From Candidatus Hydrogenedentota bacterium (GTDB lineage: Bacteria; Hydrogenedentota; Hydrogenedentia; Hydrogenedentales; JAJRTN01): 40,597 nt of DNA. Shown piece after piece: positions 17,103 to 25,122 of the stretch; position 1 is the first letter of the stretch, and every line of letters starts with the position of its first letter. Location: positions 1 through 40,597 of the forward strand of contig JAJRTN010000171.1 in NCBI GenBank assembly GCA_024278275.1. Reading direction: 5' to 3'. The notes beneath the pieces were generated by a model. The model worked only from the letters and a program-made list of their open reading frames with translations. It was not told where the DNA came from and did not search any database. Made by a program: the position numbers and the translations under genes.

Positions 17103-17542
17103 TGTATGGCACTCCCCAGTCCGGGTTCCCCAAAGATCTCATCCCCGGTGATAACCCTCCCAAATAACCGCCCGTGGCGGATTCAACGGCCCCGACACAC
17201 GACGTACCGATATCTCGCGGCATGGGCCCTTGCAGGCGGCAAATTGACGCCCCGGAAGTAAATTGAAGACCCGCGAAACCACCACTTGCCCCATTATCCA
17301 TCGTCTGGTAGGCTAACAGTGAATCACGGCCCACCGCCACCCATTGGCATTCTGCCGATTGTGTCAAGCCCAGTCAAGCGGGCGGGGAACACCGAGTGTG
17401 CGACACGAGCGAATGACCACGGCGGCCCTTCCCGGGACACATCCCGAGCCGCCGGGTGAAACCGAGGTGATGCACGAGTACTACACAAAGGACGTCGAGT
17501 AAACTGACAGTGAACCGAAGCGCGGGTCTCCGTCTTTTGGAT
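17103..17542. other. Gene-free stretch upstream of the chimeric gene
   Basis: No gene is supported on either strand. The region carries two copies of a CTNACAGTGAAYC motif, at 17313-17325 and 17504-17516, and probably the promoter of the leftward cas transcription unit. It is most likely the scar of successive deletions and an IS insertion. Confidence 0.4.
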
Positions 17543-17677
17543 TCATCCGCACTTTCCGGGGAAGGCTTCGCGAACCCGTAGAAAGCTATACCCGTCATCT
17601 TGGAACCCGCAGCCCATTCGCTTGATGACTTTGAGCCTGTTGTTGACTCCCTTGAGGATACTGGTGTTGAGTGGGCG
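17543..17677 (-). pseudogene. ISL3-type transposase C-terminal remnant
   Basis: Forty-four codons ending in TGA read RPLNTSILKGVNNRLKVIKR, then MGCGFQDDGYSFLRVREAFP. This is the C-terminal signature of ISL3-type DDE transposases, whose tail reads roughly NTGVLEGINNKIKVIKRMAYGFRD...FLKIRAAFPG. Everything upstream of this tail is gone and no terminal inverted repeat could be matched, so the element is dead. It marks a former insertion between the cas operon and the phage-like genes. Confidence 0.75.
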
Positions 17678-17950
17678 CTTACAGTGGACTGGGATGCCCG
17701 AATTGCCGGTCATCATAGCGGGTGCGTGCGGATGGCCTGTGGCCGTTTTCAGCGTCGTGAACTCCCGAATTGTGTAACAGTGGATCGCATGCCCTGGTGA
17801 TAACCCGGTACCAGCATGAAAGGAAAGCGGAAAACGAATTCATCATCGCGCAGGCCCACGCCGACGGCAACCTCAAGCAGCAATTTCCAGTAAACAAACC
17901 GCTACTGGATGGCACGTTGAGAACCCCCGATTTTCCAAATGCCTCGTCCC
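17678..17950. other. Gene-free stretch between IS remnant and terminase gene
   Basis: No credible gene was found. Two further copies of the ACAGTGRAYY-type motif lie at 17678-17690 and 17774-17786. The stretch may be eroded IS or phage DNA. Confidence 0.35.
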
Positions 17951-18487
17951 TTATCCGTATTTCGGCCATTCTTTATGGAGCCGTTCCAGAAAGTCTCGGA
18001 GTTTATCGCGGCCTTCCTCGTCGAGTTGCTCAACGCTGACGTCTCCCGCGATGAGCTGCATAAAGGTGCCTTGTAGGACTTTGTGCTCGTGTTTCTGGAT
18101 GAAATAGCCCGCAGACCTCGCCAGTAGTTCGGAGGCGCGCAGGCGGGTCATTGGCGGTAAGCGTACATCATCCATCATGGCTGACCATGCCGCTTGCAGC
18201 TTCTGTCGATTCACGATTCGTTCTTTCCGACCCTCGATTTCACGTGATTGAATCGCGGCGATAATGTGACTTTTTGATACCAGTCGCCGAGCATAACCGT
18301 AGCTGAGATTCGCCACTTTTGCCGCAACACGAATGTCACCAGCATAAGCATCCACAAACCTCCTTTGACGCACCGTCAGTGACCGTGTTGAAGCCCGAGG
18401 CCGATATACTCGCGCGGCACCATGCTTCTGCTGGTAACCGCGTGTTACCAATATCGCCTTCTTCGTTTTTGACCCTATTCTCTTCAT
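17951..18487 (-). CDS. Phage terminase small subunit-like protein
   Basis: The 178-residue protein has the small terminase pattern: SLTVRQRRFVDAYAGDIRVA with AKVANLSYGYARRLVSK (the N-terminal helix-turn-helix that binds pac/cos DNA), then a basic region and a C-terminal acidic helix. The start at 18487 has GGAG 10 nt upstream. No large terminase, portal or capsid gene accompanies it, so it is either a prophage leftover or a satellite-type packaging gene. It lies about 280 bp from the tRNA-Gly fragment that looks like an attachment site. Confidence 0.75.
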   Translation of the reverse strand: MKRIGSKTKKAILVTRGYQQKHGAARVYRPRASTRSLTVRQRRFVDAYAGDIRVAAKVANLSYGYARRLVSKSHIIAAIQSREIEGRKERIVNRQKLQAAWSAMMDDVRLPPMTRLRASELLARSAGYFIQKHEHKVLQGTFMQLIAGDVSVEQLDEEGRDKLRDFLERLHKEWPKYG

Positions 18488-18572
18488 CGTTCAGTTTCTC
18501 CATGGACTTGTCCGGCCAAGCCATTCCTGCCGCGCGCGGACCTTTTGCAGTCATTCAAAGGTACAACATGGC

Positions 18573-18698
18573 CTACTCGCGGTCCCCCAGCAGGTCTGTC
18601 AACACCCCCAATAACTCACCCTTCGAAAGCCCCCGTAACACCTCCACCGCCGCCCGTGGGTCCGTTTTTGACATGGTATCCGGCGATTTAGTGCCCAT
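18573..18698 (-). CDS. Small hypothetical protein near the attachment site
   Basis: A frame of 41 residues begins MGTKSPDTMSKTDPRAAVEV and continues LRGLSKGELLGVLTDLLG, a short amphipathic helix-rich peptide. AGGCGG lies about 7 nt before the chosen ATG. The frame is open further upstream, but that part only translates the tRNA fragment antisense and is not coding. The function is unknown. It is 85 bp upstream of the terminase-like gene in the same orientation and could be co-transcribed with it. Confidence 0.4.
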   Translation of the reverse strand: MGTKSPDTMSKTDPRAAVEVLRGLSKGELLGVLTDLLGDRE

Positions 18699-18765
18699 TT
18701 CGATGCCGCCTAATTTATGCTTGTCCGTAAGTGCTTTGTCCGTTGTACTTATGACACCAGACTTG

Positions 18766-18814
18766 CAGCTTCCCAAGCTGGATGTCGCGGGTTCGAGCCC
18801 CGTGTCCCGCTCCA
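18766..18814 (+). other. tRNA-Gly(CCC) 3' half, probable attachment site (attR)
   Basis: The 49 nt include the anticodon arm (CAGC, loop TTCCCAA with anticodon CCC, GCTG), a T-arm with GGGTTCGAGCCCCGT, the acceptor 3' strand GTCCCGC, and an encoded CCA at 18812-18814. The matching 5' acceptor strand GCGGGAC and a D-arm are absent upstream. A lone 3' half is the usual trace left by tyrosine-integrase elements that insert in a tRNA gene. Because the CCA end points right, the element lies to the left. Confidence 0.7.
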
Positions 18815-18922
18815 TTCTTTTGATTGCCACCGAAGGCCGTGAACGGTTGCCACTTGTAAACAAACGTTGGTTCCTGTCGTCCCACCATCCAGGAGCAGAC
18901 GCAGGGGTATGGTGAACGTACC

Positions 18923-20584
18923 TCAGTTGCTCGTTGTTTGCGTGCCCCGTCGCAGCCTTTCCACCACATCGCGCAGCCGCGCCACTTCATCCAGCAGGGC
19001 ACGCTCGAGTTGAAAGCCAAGGCCGGGCGGTGCGTTGAGGGTTTGGAGAAGATCGCGGCAGCCGGCGCGCCGGGCGCGCCAGGCGATCCAACGGGCGCCG
19101 GTGGAGAGCACCACGTATTCCGCGGTCAGTAAGAGGGCAAGCAGCGCGGCGGTGTGATAAAAGAAAGCCGTATCGAGGTAGACGCCTTTAAAGTAGCTGG
19201 TGAAGATGTGGCAACCGGCGTAAACCACGAGCATCAGCGTTGGCAGGTCGGCCAGCAGGGCGACGGGCCAACTGGTGAGGAAACAGGCGCCGCGCACGAC
19301 GCGGTCGCGCGCCGGGCCACGGAGCAGGTCGGTCACGCGCCGGGCCAGTTCCGCCTGAAAGGCTTCGAGACCGTCATCCTTCCCAACGGGGTCGAGTCCG
19401 GCCCGGGAAAAGGCGAGTCCCACTTCACTTTGCTTCGCGCGGTAAACGTTTTCCACGGCATCCGTGGCGACGCGCACGTCGTCTTCGACCGCGCCGCCCT
19501 CGGTGAGCAGGGCCACGGCACGGTGGGTGTCGTCCTTTTGCCCCGGATTCCACGGGAGCAATTGGGGCAGCCGCACGGGCAGACCGCGCAGCGCTTCGAT
19601 GCAGCGGAAGAGCAGACCCGCGCCACCCCGCGCCCGCACGCTCATTTCACGGCCCACGGCAAAGCGCCACAGGTGAGGCTCGGCGAAAACGCGTCGTTCC
19701 AGGCAGCGGAAGGCCTCCTTCGCAAGGTCTCGGCCGGCCGTCTCCAGCATGTTCCGCAATTCCTCGGGCGCGGGCGTCATGCCACTCACGCGCTCGTGCA
19801 GGCGGGCAACCATCTTCGATAACAGGCCGGCCACGTTGGAACGCTTGATGCGGGCGATGCGTTCGCGGGTGAGTTCGTGGCGGAGGAAGCCTTCGAGCTT
19901 GGGGAAATCCAACTCCGCCGCCTCGGGCTTGTTTCCGGCGAGTTTACGGTCGAAGGCGTGAAGCGCGTTCACGCGGAAGAAGAGGTCGGGGGGAATGTCA
20001 AACCCGGCTTCGCGAAGACGCTCGGCCCAGTGCGCCGTGATGTCGTTTTTTTCGCGCGCCTTGGTCTCCACGCAAACCAGGGTCCGCTGCCCCCGCAAGG
20101 GTCTCAACAGCGACCAGGTAGCCTCGTCGAGATACTTTTCCGCTGTCGCGCAGAGAAGGATGACATCGCATTGATCGAGTACGCGCCGGGTCTGTTCCCG
20201 GTGCTGCTTCACCACCGTGTCGGAATCGGGCGTGTCAATGAGCACAAGGTGCTCCAGGGCGGAACGTGCCACGTAACGTCCCTCGCCGAAATCGAGCCGC
20301 GCACCGGGCGGGTGGTATACCACGGGCGCGTCGGTGCAGGGACGCATCTCGGAGGTCTCGGCTATCTGGTCGCCGGCGACGGCGTTGAGGAGGGTGGACT
20401 TGCCCACGCCCGAGCCGCCGACCAGCGCGACCACCAGCAGATCGTCAAGGCGATCAGCCCGTTCCCGAAGTTCCTCCACGCGCCGCGCCAGCAGCGGTGT
20501 TTCCTCGCGAAGGGCGCGCCAGGACCCGCGGTAGGCCGCCAGGTCCGACAAGGCTTCCACCAGGTCTACAAGGCTCTCAGGCAT
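18923..20584 (-). CDS. Dynamin-like/YfjP-type GTPase, second of a pair
   Basis: The protein has about 553 residues from ATG 20584 (MPESLVDLVEALSDLA). The frame is open further upstream, but there it overlaps the neighbour with no family resemblance. G1 is VGGSGVGKST, G3 is LIDTPDSDTV, and a possible G4 lies near CVETKAREKND. A long helical middle follows, then two hydrophobic stretches (WPVALLADLPTLMLVVYAG and HTAALLALLLTAEYVVL) and a coiled C-terminal tail (EVARLRDVVERLRRG). This is the layout of membrane-associated dynamin-like GTPases. It overlaps the upstream GTPase by 19 bp, so the two probably work as a heteromeric pair. It is the first gene outside the proposed island. Confidence 0.75.
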   Translation of the reverse strand: MPESLVDLVEALSDLAAYRGSWRALREETPLLARRVEELRERADRLDDLLVVALVGGSGVGKSTLLNAVAGDQIAETSEMRPCTDAPVVYHPPGARLDFGEGRYVARSALEHLVLIDTPDSDTVVKQHREQTRRVLDQCDVILLCATAEKYLDEATWSLLRPLRGQRTLVCVETKAREKNDITAHWAERLREAGFDIPPDLFFRVNALHAFDRKLAGNKPEAAELDFPKLEGFLRHELTRERIARIKRSNVAGLLSKMVARLHERVSGMTPAPEELRNMLETAGRDLAKEAFRCLERRVFAEPHLWRFAVGREMSVRARGGAGLLFRCIEALRGLPVRLPQLLPWNPGQKDDTHRAVALLTEGGAVEDDVRVATDAVENVYRAKQSEVGLAFSRAGLDPVGKDDGLEAFQAELARRVTDLLRGPARDRVVRGACFLTSWPVALLADLPTLMLVVYAGCHIFTSYFKGVYLDTAFFYHTAALLALLLTAEYVVLSTGARWIAWRARRAGCRDLLQTLNAPPGLGFQLERALLDEVARLRDVVERLRRGTQTTSN

Positions 20585-22338
20585 AGTTCCCGGCTCTTTC
20601 GCATGGTTTCCACCGCGTCGTTCTCGAAAGGTGCCAGGGCCTCGTGGACCCCCGCCAGACAGGGCGCGGTGATGTGGGTGCACAACGCGTCGGCGAAGCG
20701 CCTTTGTTGTTCGTCCCGCCAGGGACCGATGAGCTTGAGCCACCGGTCCGACAATTGATGCAGTAAGACCTGTTCAAAGAAGCCACCGCCGAGTATTCCC
20801 GCCACGGCGGTCACCTCGGGCACCCCCACGCCGCCCGAGTAAAACGACAGGGGCACGCAGATGGCCGTGGGCGCGACCACCAGGATGGCGTCCAGTTCCA
20901 TGAGTATCTGCCGCTTCACGGCATGATCCCGCCACCAATCCTCTAGGGTTCGCTCCACATGTGCGCGAAAGCGGTCGCTGAGCCCCTCCGATTCAATGGT
21001 CTGATCCACGACCGTCCGCACCGCGGCATCCGCGTCAAGCCGGTTCAACGCGTCCCGTACCAGGACGTTCGCCGGCGGTTGCAACGCGTGGGCCGAATCG
21101 GAGTATCCCTGCGCAAGATTGCGCGCGCCCGTAGCGACGGCCCGTTCCCGACACTCGGCGATCTCCTCCTCCGTGCGCGCCCGCCGGGCCGCCCCGGCCC
21201 CTCCCGTCCGGCCCATGGCCCGGTTGGCCAGTGCCCGCACCGGTGCAAGGCCCTTGGCCACCATCCCCGAGACCCGCCCCACGCTCCTGCTTAATACGCC
21301 GCGCCGCGCCTTGATATGGTCGTGCAAAAGCCGGCCCACTTCGGTGCCCGGCTCGGGGTCGTAGGTTCCCGCCATGGCTTCCGCGCGGGATTCGAAATCG
21401 TGGATTACGCTCCGCAGCATCCCCGCAAGCTGGTCCGTCCGTTCCAGGAAATCTTCCGCCTGGTGCGCGAAATGCGACACCGTGTCACGGAAAACGTGGG
21501 TTTTGATGGCGGCCACGTCCAAGGATTCAAGATACTCCCAAAGCGGAAGGTCCCCCTCGAGGGAATGAATGGTGTCACCATAGCGGGTGTCCACATCGAA
21601 ATCATGGGGTACCACGAAGCAGGGCGGGTTGTCGAGCCCCACCTCACGGCAGAAGTCGCCCAATTGGCTGCGGGCCGTGGCGTAGTCTTCGGCGGGGTTT
21701 GCCTTGTTCATGAGCGGCAGGACGATGCGGCCGGCGGCCCGTGCCGCCCGGTAATAGGCGATGATCCGGTCGTCCTTGTACTTTTCAGCGGTCACCACGG
21801 CAATGAGCACATCGCCCGTGGCGCGAATGTGATCCGCCCGGTCCCAGTTTTCCCGGTCGATGGAATCCACGTCGGGCGTGTCAAGCAACACCAGCCGGTC
21901 GGGCAGTTCTTCATGCGCGACGACGAAAAGGGCTGAACAATCTGTATCGCGGGAAATGGCGGAGTCCAAATCCTCAAGCGCCATGGCATGAAAGTCGGGG
22001 AAGAGACGACCCTCGATGGCTTGTTTTGCCCGCATTGCATTGCCCGCAAACACGGGGCGGCAGGTGGCTGCGGCGGTACTCCTCACCGGGCTGGCCTCGC
22101 GGCCCAGCAGCATGTTGAAAACCGTGGACTTACCGGTGTTGGTTCCACCCGCCACGGCCACCACAAGACAGCCCTCCCCCGCCAACTGCGGGACAAGTTT
22201 GTAGGTAAGGAGATCCACCCACTCCTCGGTGTGATCAAAGACCGCCTCATGCAGGGCGGGAATCGCGGACAATCCGTCCTGAAACACCGCCAGCGCACGG
22301 GCAAACCCGTCAATCCCCTGTCCCAGCGTATCGCACAT
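20566..22338 (-). CDS. Dynamin-like GTPase, first of a pair
   Basis: The 590-residue protein has G1 AGGTNTGKST (63-72), G3 LLDTPDVDSI and G4 LPLMNKANPAED, giving a clear P-loop GTPase of the dynamin/Era-like group. A helical region follows, with an Ala/Arg-rich stretch (RAMGRTGGAGAARRART), and then one hydrophobic hairpin (ILVVAPTAICVPLSFYSGG with VTAVAGILGGGFFEQV) near residues 480-530. Paired bacterial dynamin-like proteins remodel or protect membranes, and some act in phage resistance. Nothing in the sequence fixes the role here. The stop lies inside the next GTPase gene, indicating coupled translation. Confidence 0.75.
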   Translation of the reverse strand: MCDTLGQGIDGFARALAVFQDGLSAIPALHEAVFDHTEEWVDLLTYKLVPQLAGEGCLVVAVAGGTNTGKSTVFNMLLGREASPVRSTAAATCRPVFAGNAMRAKQAIEGRLFPDFHAMALEDLDSAISRDTDCSALFVVAHEELPDRLVLLDTPDVDSIDRENWDRADHIRATGDVLIAVVTAEKYKDDRIIAYYRAARAAGRIVLPLMNKANPAEDYATARSQLGDFCREVGLDNPPCFVVPHDFDVDTRYGDTIHSLEGDLPLWEYLESLDVAAIKTHVFRDTVSHFAHQAEDFLERTDQLAGMLRSVIHDFESRAEAMAGTYDPEPGTEVGRLLHDHIKARRGVLSRSVGRVSGMVAKGLAPVRALANRAMGRTGGAGAARRARTEEEIAECRERAVATGARNLAQGYSDSAHALQPPANVLVRDALNRLDADAAVRTVVDQTIESEGLSDRFRAHVERTLEDWWRDHAVKRQILMELDAILVVAPTAICVPLSFYSGGVGVPEVTAVAGILGGGFFEQVLLHQLSDRWLKLIGPWRDEQQRRFADALCTHITAPCLAGVHEALAPFENDAVETMRKSRELCLRAL

Positions 22339-22399
22339 ATACCCTAGCCTACGGCTTGAAGCGGCGGACGTTCAACATGGAAGAAACCGTGACATGAAA

Positions 22400-22434
22400 G
22401 CGGCGGCGGGAGGAGTTTTTCCTCCCGCCGCCGC
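22400..22434 (-). terminator. Strong hairpin terminator after the CFI-box gene
   Basis: A perfect 15-bp GC-rich stem encloses a 5-nt loop GTTTT. It lies 33 bp beyond the stop of the CFI-box gene and before the GTPase gene. There is no long U-tract, so termination efficiency is uncertain. Confidence 0.6.
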
Positions 22435-22467
22435 GGGGTCAACGTTTGTTCCGTGTCCTATGCCGGC

Positions 22468-25047
22468 CTAAGCCTTGCGGGCCCTGCGACGAAGCATGAA
22501 AACAACCCCGAGCGACAGGCCGATGAAGGCGACCAAGCCCGGCATGGCCACGGCCACTTTACCGATGAAAATGGCCGGCACAAGGAGCACGCGAACCAGA
22601 GCCGCCAGAAGCGGACTCTGGGCCACGGCGTCGGCGATGGCCGGGCTCACCCGGTAATAGGCGTCCACGAAGGCGGAACCGGCGGCGTTGTCGAGCATGA
22701 AGGTGTCACGCACGGAACGCAGGGCGTCGATATCCGCAGCCATGGGCGTACCATAGGCAGCCGTCGCGATGAAGCAGGGGCCGCCACCGCCGCCACCACT
22801 GCTACCACCGCCAATCAGACCGATAAGCGCGATAAGCAGTGCAATGAGCCACACCGGTATGGCCGGCGTGCTGGTGTACTCGGCGAAATCAACCAGCGTA
22901 ACCGCAGGAGTTCCGGGATCGGATCGCAGGTAGATGGAAACATCCATGATACCTGTCTCGCTGCTCCGCGGGGCGGTGAAGTCAAGCTGGTATTCGTTGC
23001 TGCCCGGGGCCGTCACGAAGTTGTCAGCAGTCGCCGTGGCCACGGTCCGGCCTTGCGCATTGACAAACTCAACACGGTCGACCCAGGCCAAGCCGCCCAA
23101 GGGCGAGGTGACGGACAGTGACCAGCCACCCGCCTTGCGTCCACTGAAGAAGCTAGCGGCGTTATCCGCCACGAGCTCAGCGGCCACATCCTCAGGAAGC
23201 GCGGCTTCCATGCGAAGGGAGAAGGCCTGCAAGGTGTACAGCCGTGCCTTCCATACGTTTGTGATCGCATCACTGTCAGCCACGTTGTCCGTGATGTTCG
23301 GCTCCACTTCGTTGTTCAGCAGGACCGACTGCAACTCAGTCGCGGGACCAACCGAAGTGATGGTGTTGGTCACGTAGTCCAACTCGGACTCAACACCCCA
23401 CATGGCCAACCCGTTGCGCACGTCACCAGCCGTGAGACCGGCCTCCGTCACGGGGAAGGTCAGGGTGAAGGGATCGTTGTTCGGCGTGCCGTCCTCGTTA
23501 ACACGCGGCAGGTCTTGAACCGCCGTGTTTGTCGCCAATGTAGCGGAACCGACCGACGGGGTGTTGGCGGTCTGCTTCATGGCTTCGGTGGCGGCGTAGA
23601 AGTGGATGTCGAAAGCGCGCACGTTCGGAGCGCCCACGCCTGCCGTAATGAACGCGGTGCCCAAGGCCGCCGTGTTCTGTTTTGTCTCGGTATCGGTGTC
23701 GGTAGCCCGGACCAAGCCATAGGTCAGGGCCGGGGTGTTCTTCGCGGAGGCCAGCACCGGGATGTGCAGGGTTGCGAAGTTGTCATGGGGCGCGCCCAAG
23801 GTGACGGCAACATCGGTAGCCTCACTTGTCATGAACTGGAAGGCCGTCGTGTTGATGCCGCCCGCACTATCGTAACGCTTATAGGTGAAAGCGTTGTCCA
23901 GCGTGGCCGACTCACTGCCATCCGCGGAGATAACGGTAATGTCGGCCTCCACGCTCGGCAAACCGGACACCGTCTTGGTCTCGGTCAACGGCGGGATAAC
24001 CACCTCGATGGACGAGCCGTCGGCGGCGGCGCGGAAGCCCTGCACCGACTGGCCGCCGATGGTAATCGCCACGTCTTCGGAAAGACCCGCACCCGTGATT
24101 TCCGCGACAACACCACCGAAGATCCAGGCTTCGGAGGGGTTGATGCCCGTAACACCAATCACAATGTTCGTGAAGTTGGCGGTCACGGCCTTGTTGCAGT
24201 CCATGGTGAGCGAGACCTCGGCGGACGTGGTGTTGGGCACCAGGTCACCCGCATTCTCGCCGGTCCACGAATCGAAGAGGAACCCCGTATCGGGAACGGC
24301 TGTCAGGTCGAGCACCGTGCCTTGCGGGTAGAAACCGCTCGGCGAAACGGGAACGTCCCCGCGCGGCGTCACGGTAATGGTGCCGCCGGTGCCCGCGGTG
24401 GCGATAAGCCGTGCGGGCACTTCGATAAAGTTGGCCACCAACTGGTGATCGCCTTCGACATAGAAATCAAGCGTCGTGGCGGTTCCGGCCAGGGCGCCGT
24501 CCAGGAACCAGTTTCGGAAAGTGTCCGTGGCATCGTCGAACACGACTTCCGCGGTGACCGGCGTATTCAGGAGGTACTCACCCTCGGCAAGCCCGGGGCT
24601 GCTGGAGGGCGTGAGCACGACCGTGGCCGGCTCCACGTTACCCACGGTAAAGGTGGACACTGTATACGTGGCCTTGGGCGATAAGGACGCCACCAGGGTG
24701 CTGTCCTCGCTCGGCATGTCGAAGGTCACCGGATTGTCCGTGCCCAAGTCCGAACCATTGAGCGTCCAACCGTTGAAATCAAGCAGATCGGCATAGAAGT
24801 CAACGGTTGCCGAGATGCTCTCCAAGGCACGGTAGGTGCCGTCGGCCAGGCGCGCATCACTGCTCACCGGGTTAAGGGTGATGGTCGCCGGTGAAGTGGC
24901 GTCACCCGTGGTACTCGCGGTCAGCGCGTAGGTCGGAACCACCTCGATGAGGTTGGCCGTTTCGGTCACGCTGTTCGGGTTAACCAGGTCCACCACGCGT
25001 ACGTTCAGCATGCCCGCCTGGTTCTTGGCCGGCACCACGACAAACAT
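22468..25047 (-). CDS. Exported CFI-box repeat protein, C-terminal part (downstream of an in-frame TAA)
   Basis: This 859-residue frame continues the preceding one in phase. Only a TAA at 25125-25123 separates them, and the 25 codons between the stop and the first ATG read as protein (ATDRVAFVGNGPNGEAVTEL). The frame holds three tandem InlB/bacterial-repeat-like beta modules (for example RLIATAGTGGTITVTPRG and VLDLTAVPDTGFLFDSWTGE), then an IPT/TIG module (GVTGINPSEAWIFGG) and a beta-rich region. It then has a glycine linker and the CFI-box C-terminus: CFIATAAYGTPMAADIDALR, a hydrophobic segment, and RRRARKA. The CFI-box tail probably anchors the protein at the cell envelope. Without readthrough this half has no good start, so it is probably untranslated or the stop is an error. 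Confidence 0.75.
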   Translation of the reverse strand: MFVVVPAKNQAGMLNVRVVDLVNPNSVTETANLIEVVPTYALTASTTGDATSPATITLNPVSSDARLADGTYRALESISATVDFYADLLDFNGWTLNGSDLGTDNPVTFDMPSEDSTLVASLSPKATYTVSTFTVGNVEPATVVLTPSSSPGLAEGEYLLNTPVTAEVVFDDATDTFRNWFLDGALAGTATTLDFYVEGDHQLVANFIEVPARLIATAGTGGTITVTPRGDVPVSPSGFYPQGTVLDLTAVPDTGFLFDSWTGENAGDLVPNTTSAEVSLTMDCNKAVTANFTNIVIGVTGINPSEAWIFGGVVAEITGAGLSEDVAITIGGQSVQGFRAAADGSSIEVVIPPLTETKTVSGLPSVEADITVISADGSESATLDNAFTYKRYDSAGGINTTAFQFMTSEATDVAVTLGAPHDNFATLHIPVLASAKNTPALTYGLVRATDTDTETKQNTAALGTAFITAGVGAPNVRAFDIHFYAATEAMKQTANTPSVGSATLATNTAVQDLPRVNEDGTPNNDPFTLTFPVTEAGLTAGDVRNGLAMWGVESELDYVTNTITSVGPATELQSVLLNNEVEPNITDNVADSDAITNVWKARLYTLQAFSLRMEAALPEDVAAELVADNAASFFSGRKAGGWSLSVTSPLGGLAWVDRVEFVNAQGRTVATATADNFVTAPGSNEYQLDFTAPRSSETGIMDVSIYLRSDPGTPAVTLVDFAEYTSTPAIPVWLIALLIALIGLIGGGSSGGGGGGPCFIATAAYGTPMAADIDALRSVRDTFMLDNAAGSAFVDAYYRVSPAIADAVAQSPLLAALVRVLLVPAIFIGKVAVAMPGLVAFIGLSLGVVFMLRRRARKA

Positions 25048-25122
25048 GTCGTTTTCGCCATCAAGTTCCGTAACCGCTTCGCCGTTGGGACCATTGCCGA
25101 CGAAGGCGACACGGTCCGTGGC

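Noticed and set aside
18573-18863. 96-codon frame whose N-terminus contains the GLEPATSSLGS-type peptide
   Set aside because: That part is the antisense translation of the tRNA-Gly fragment, a well-known annotation artefact. Only the last 41 codons may be real.
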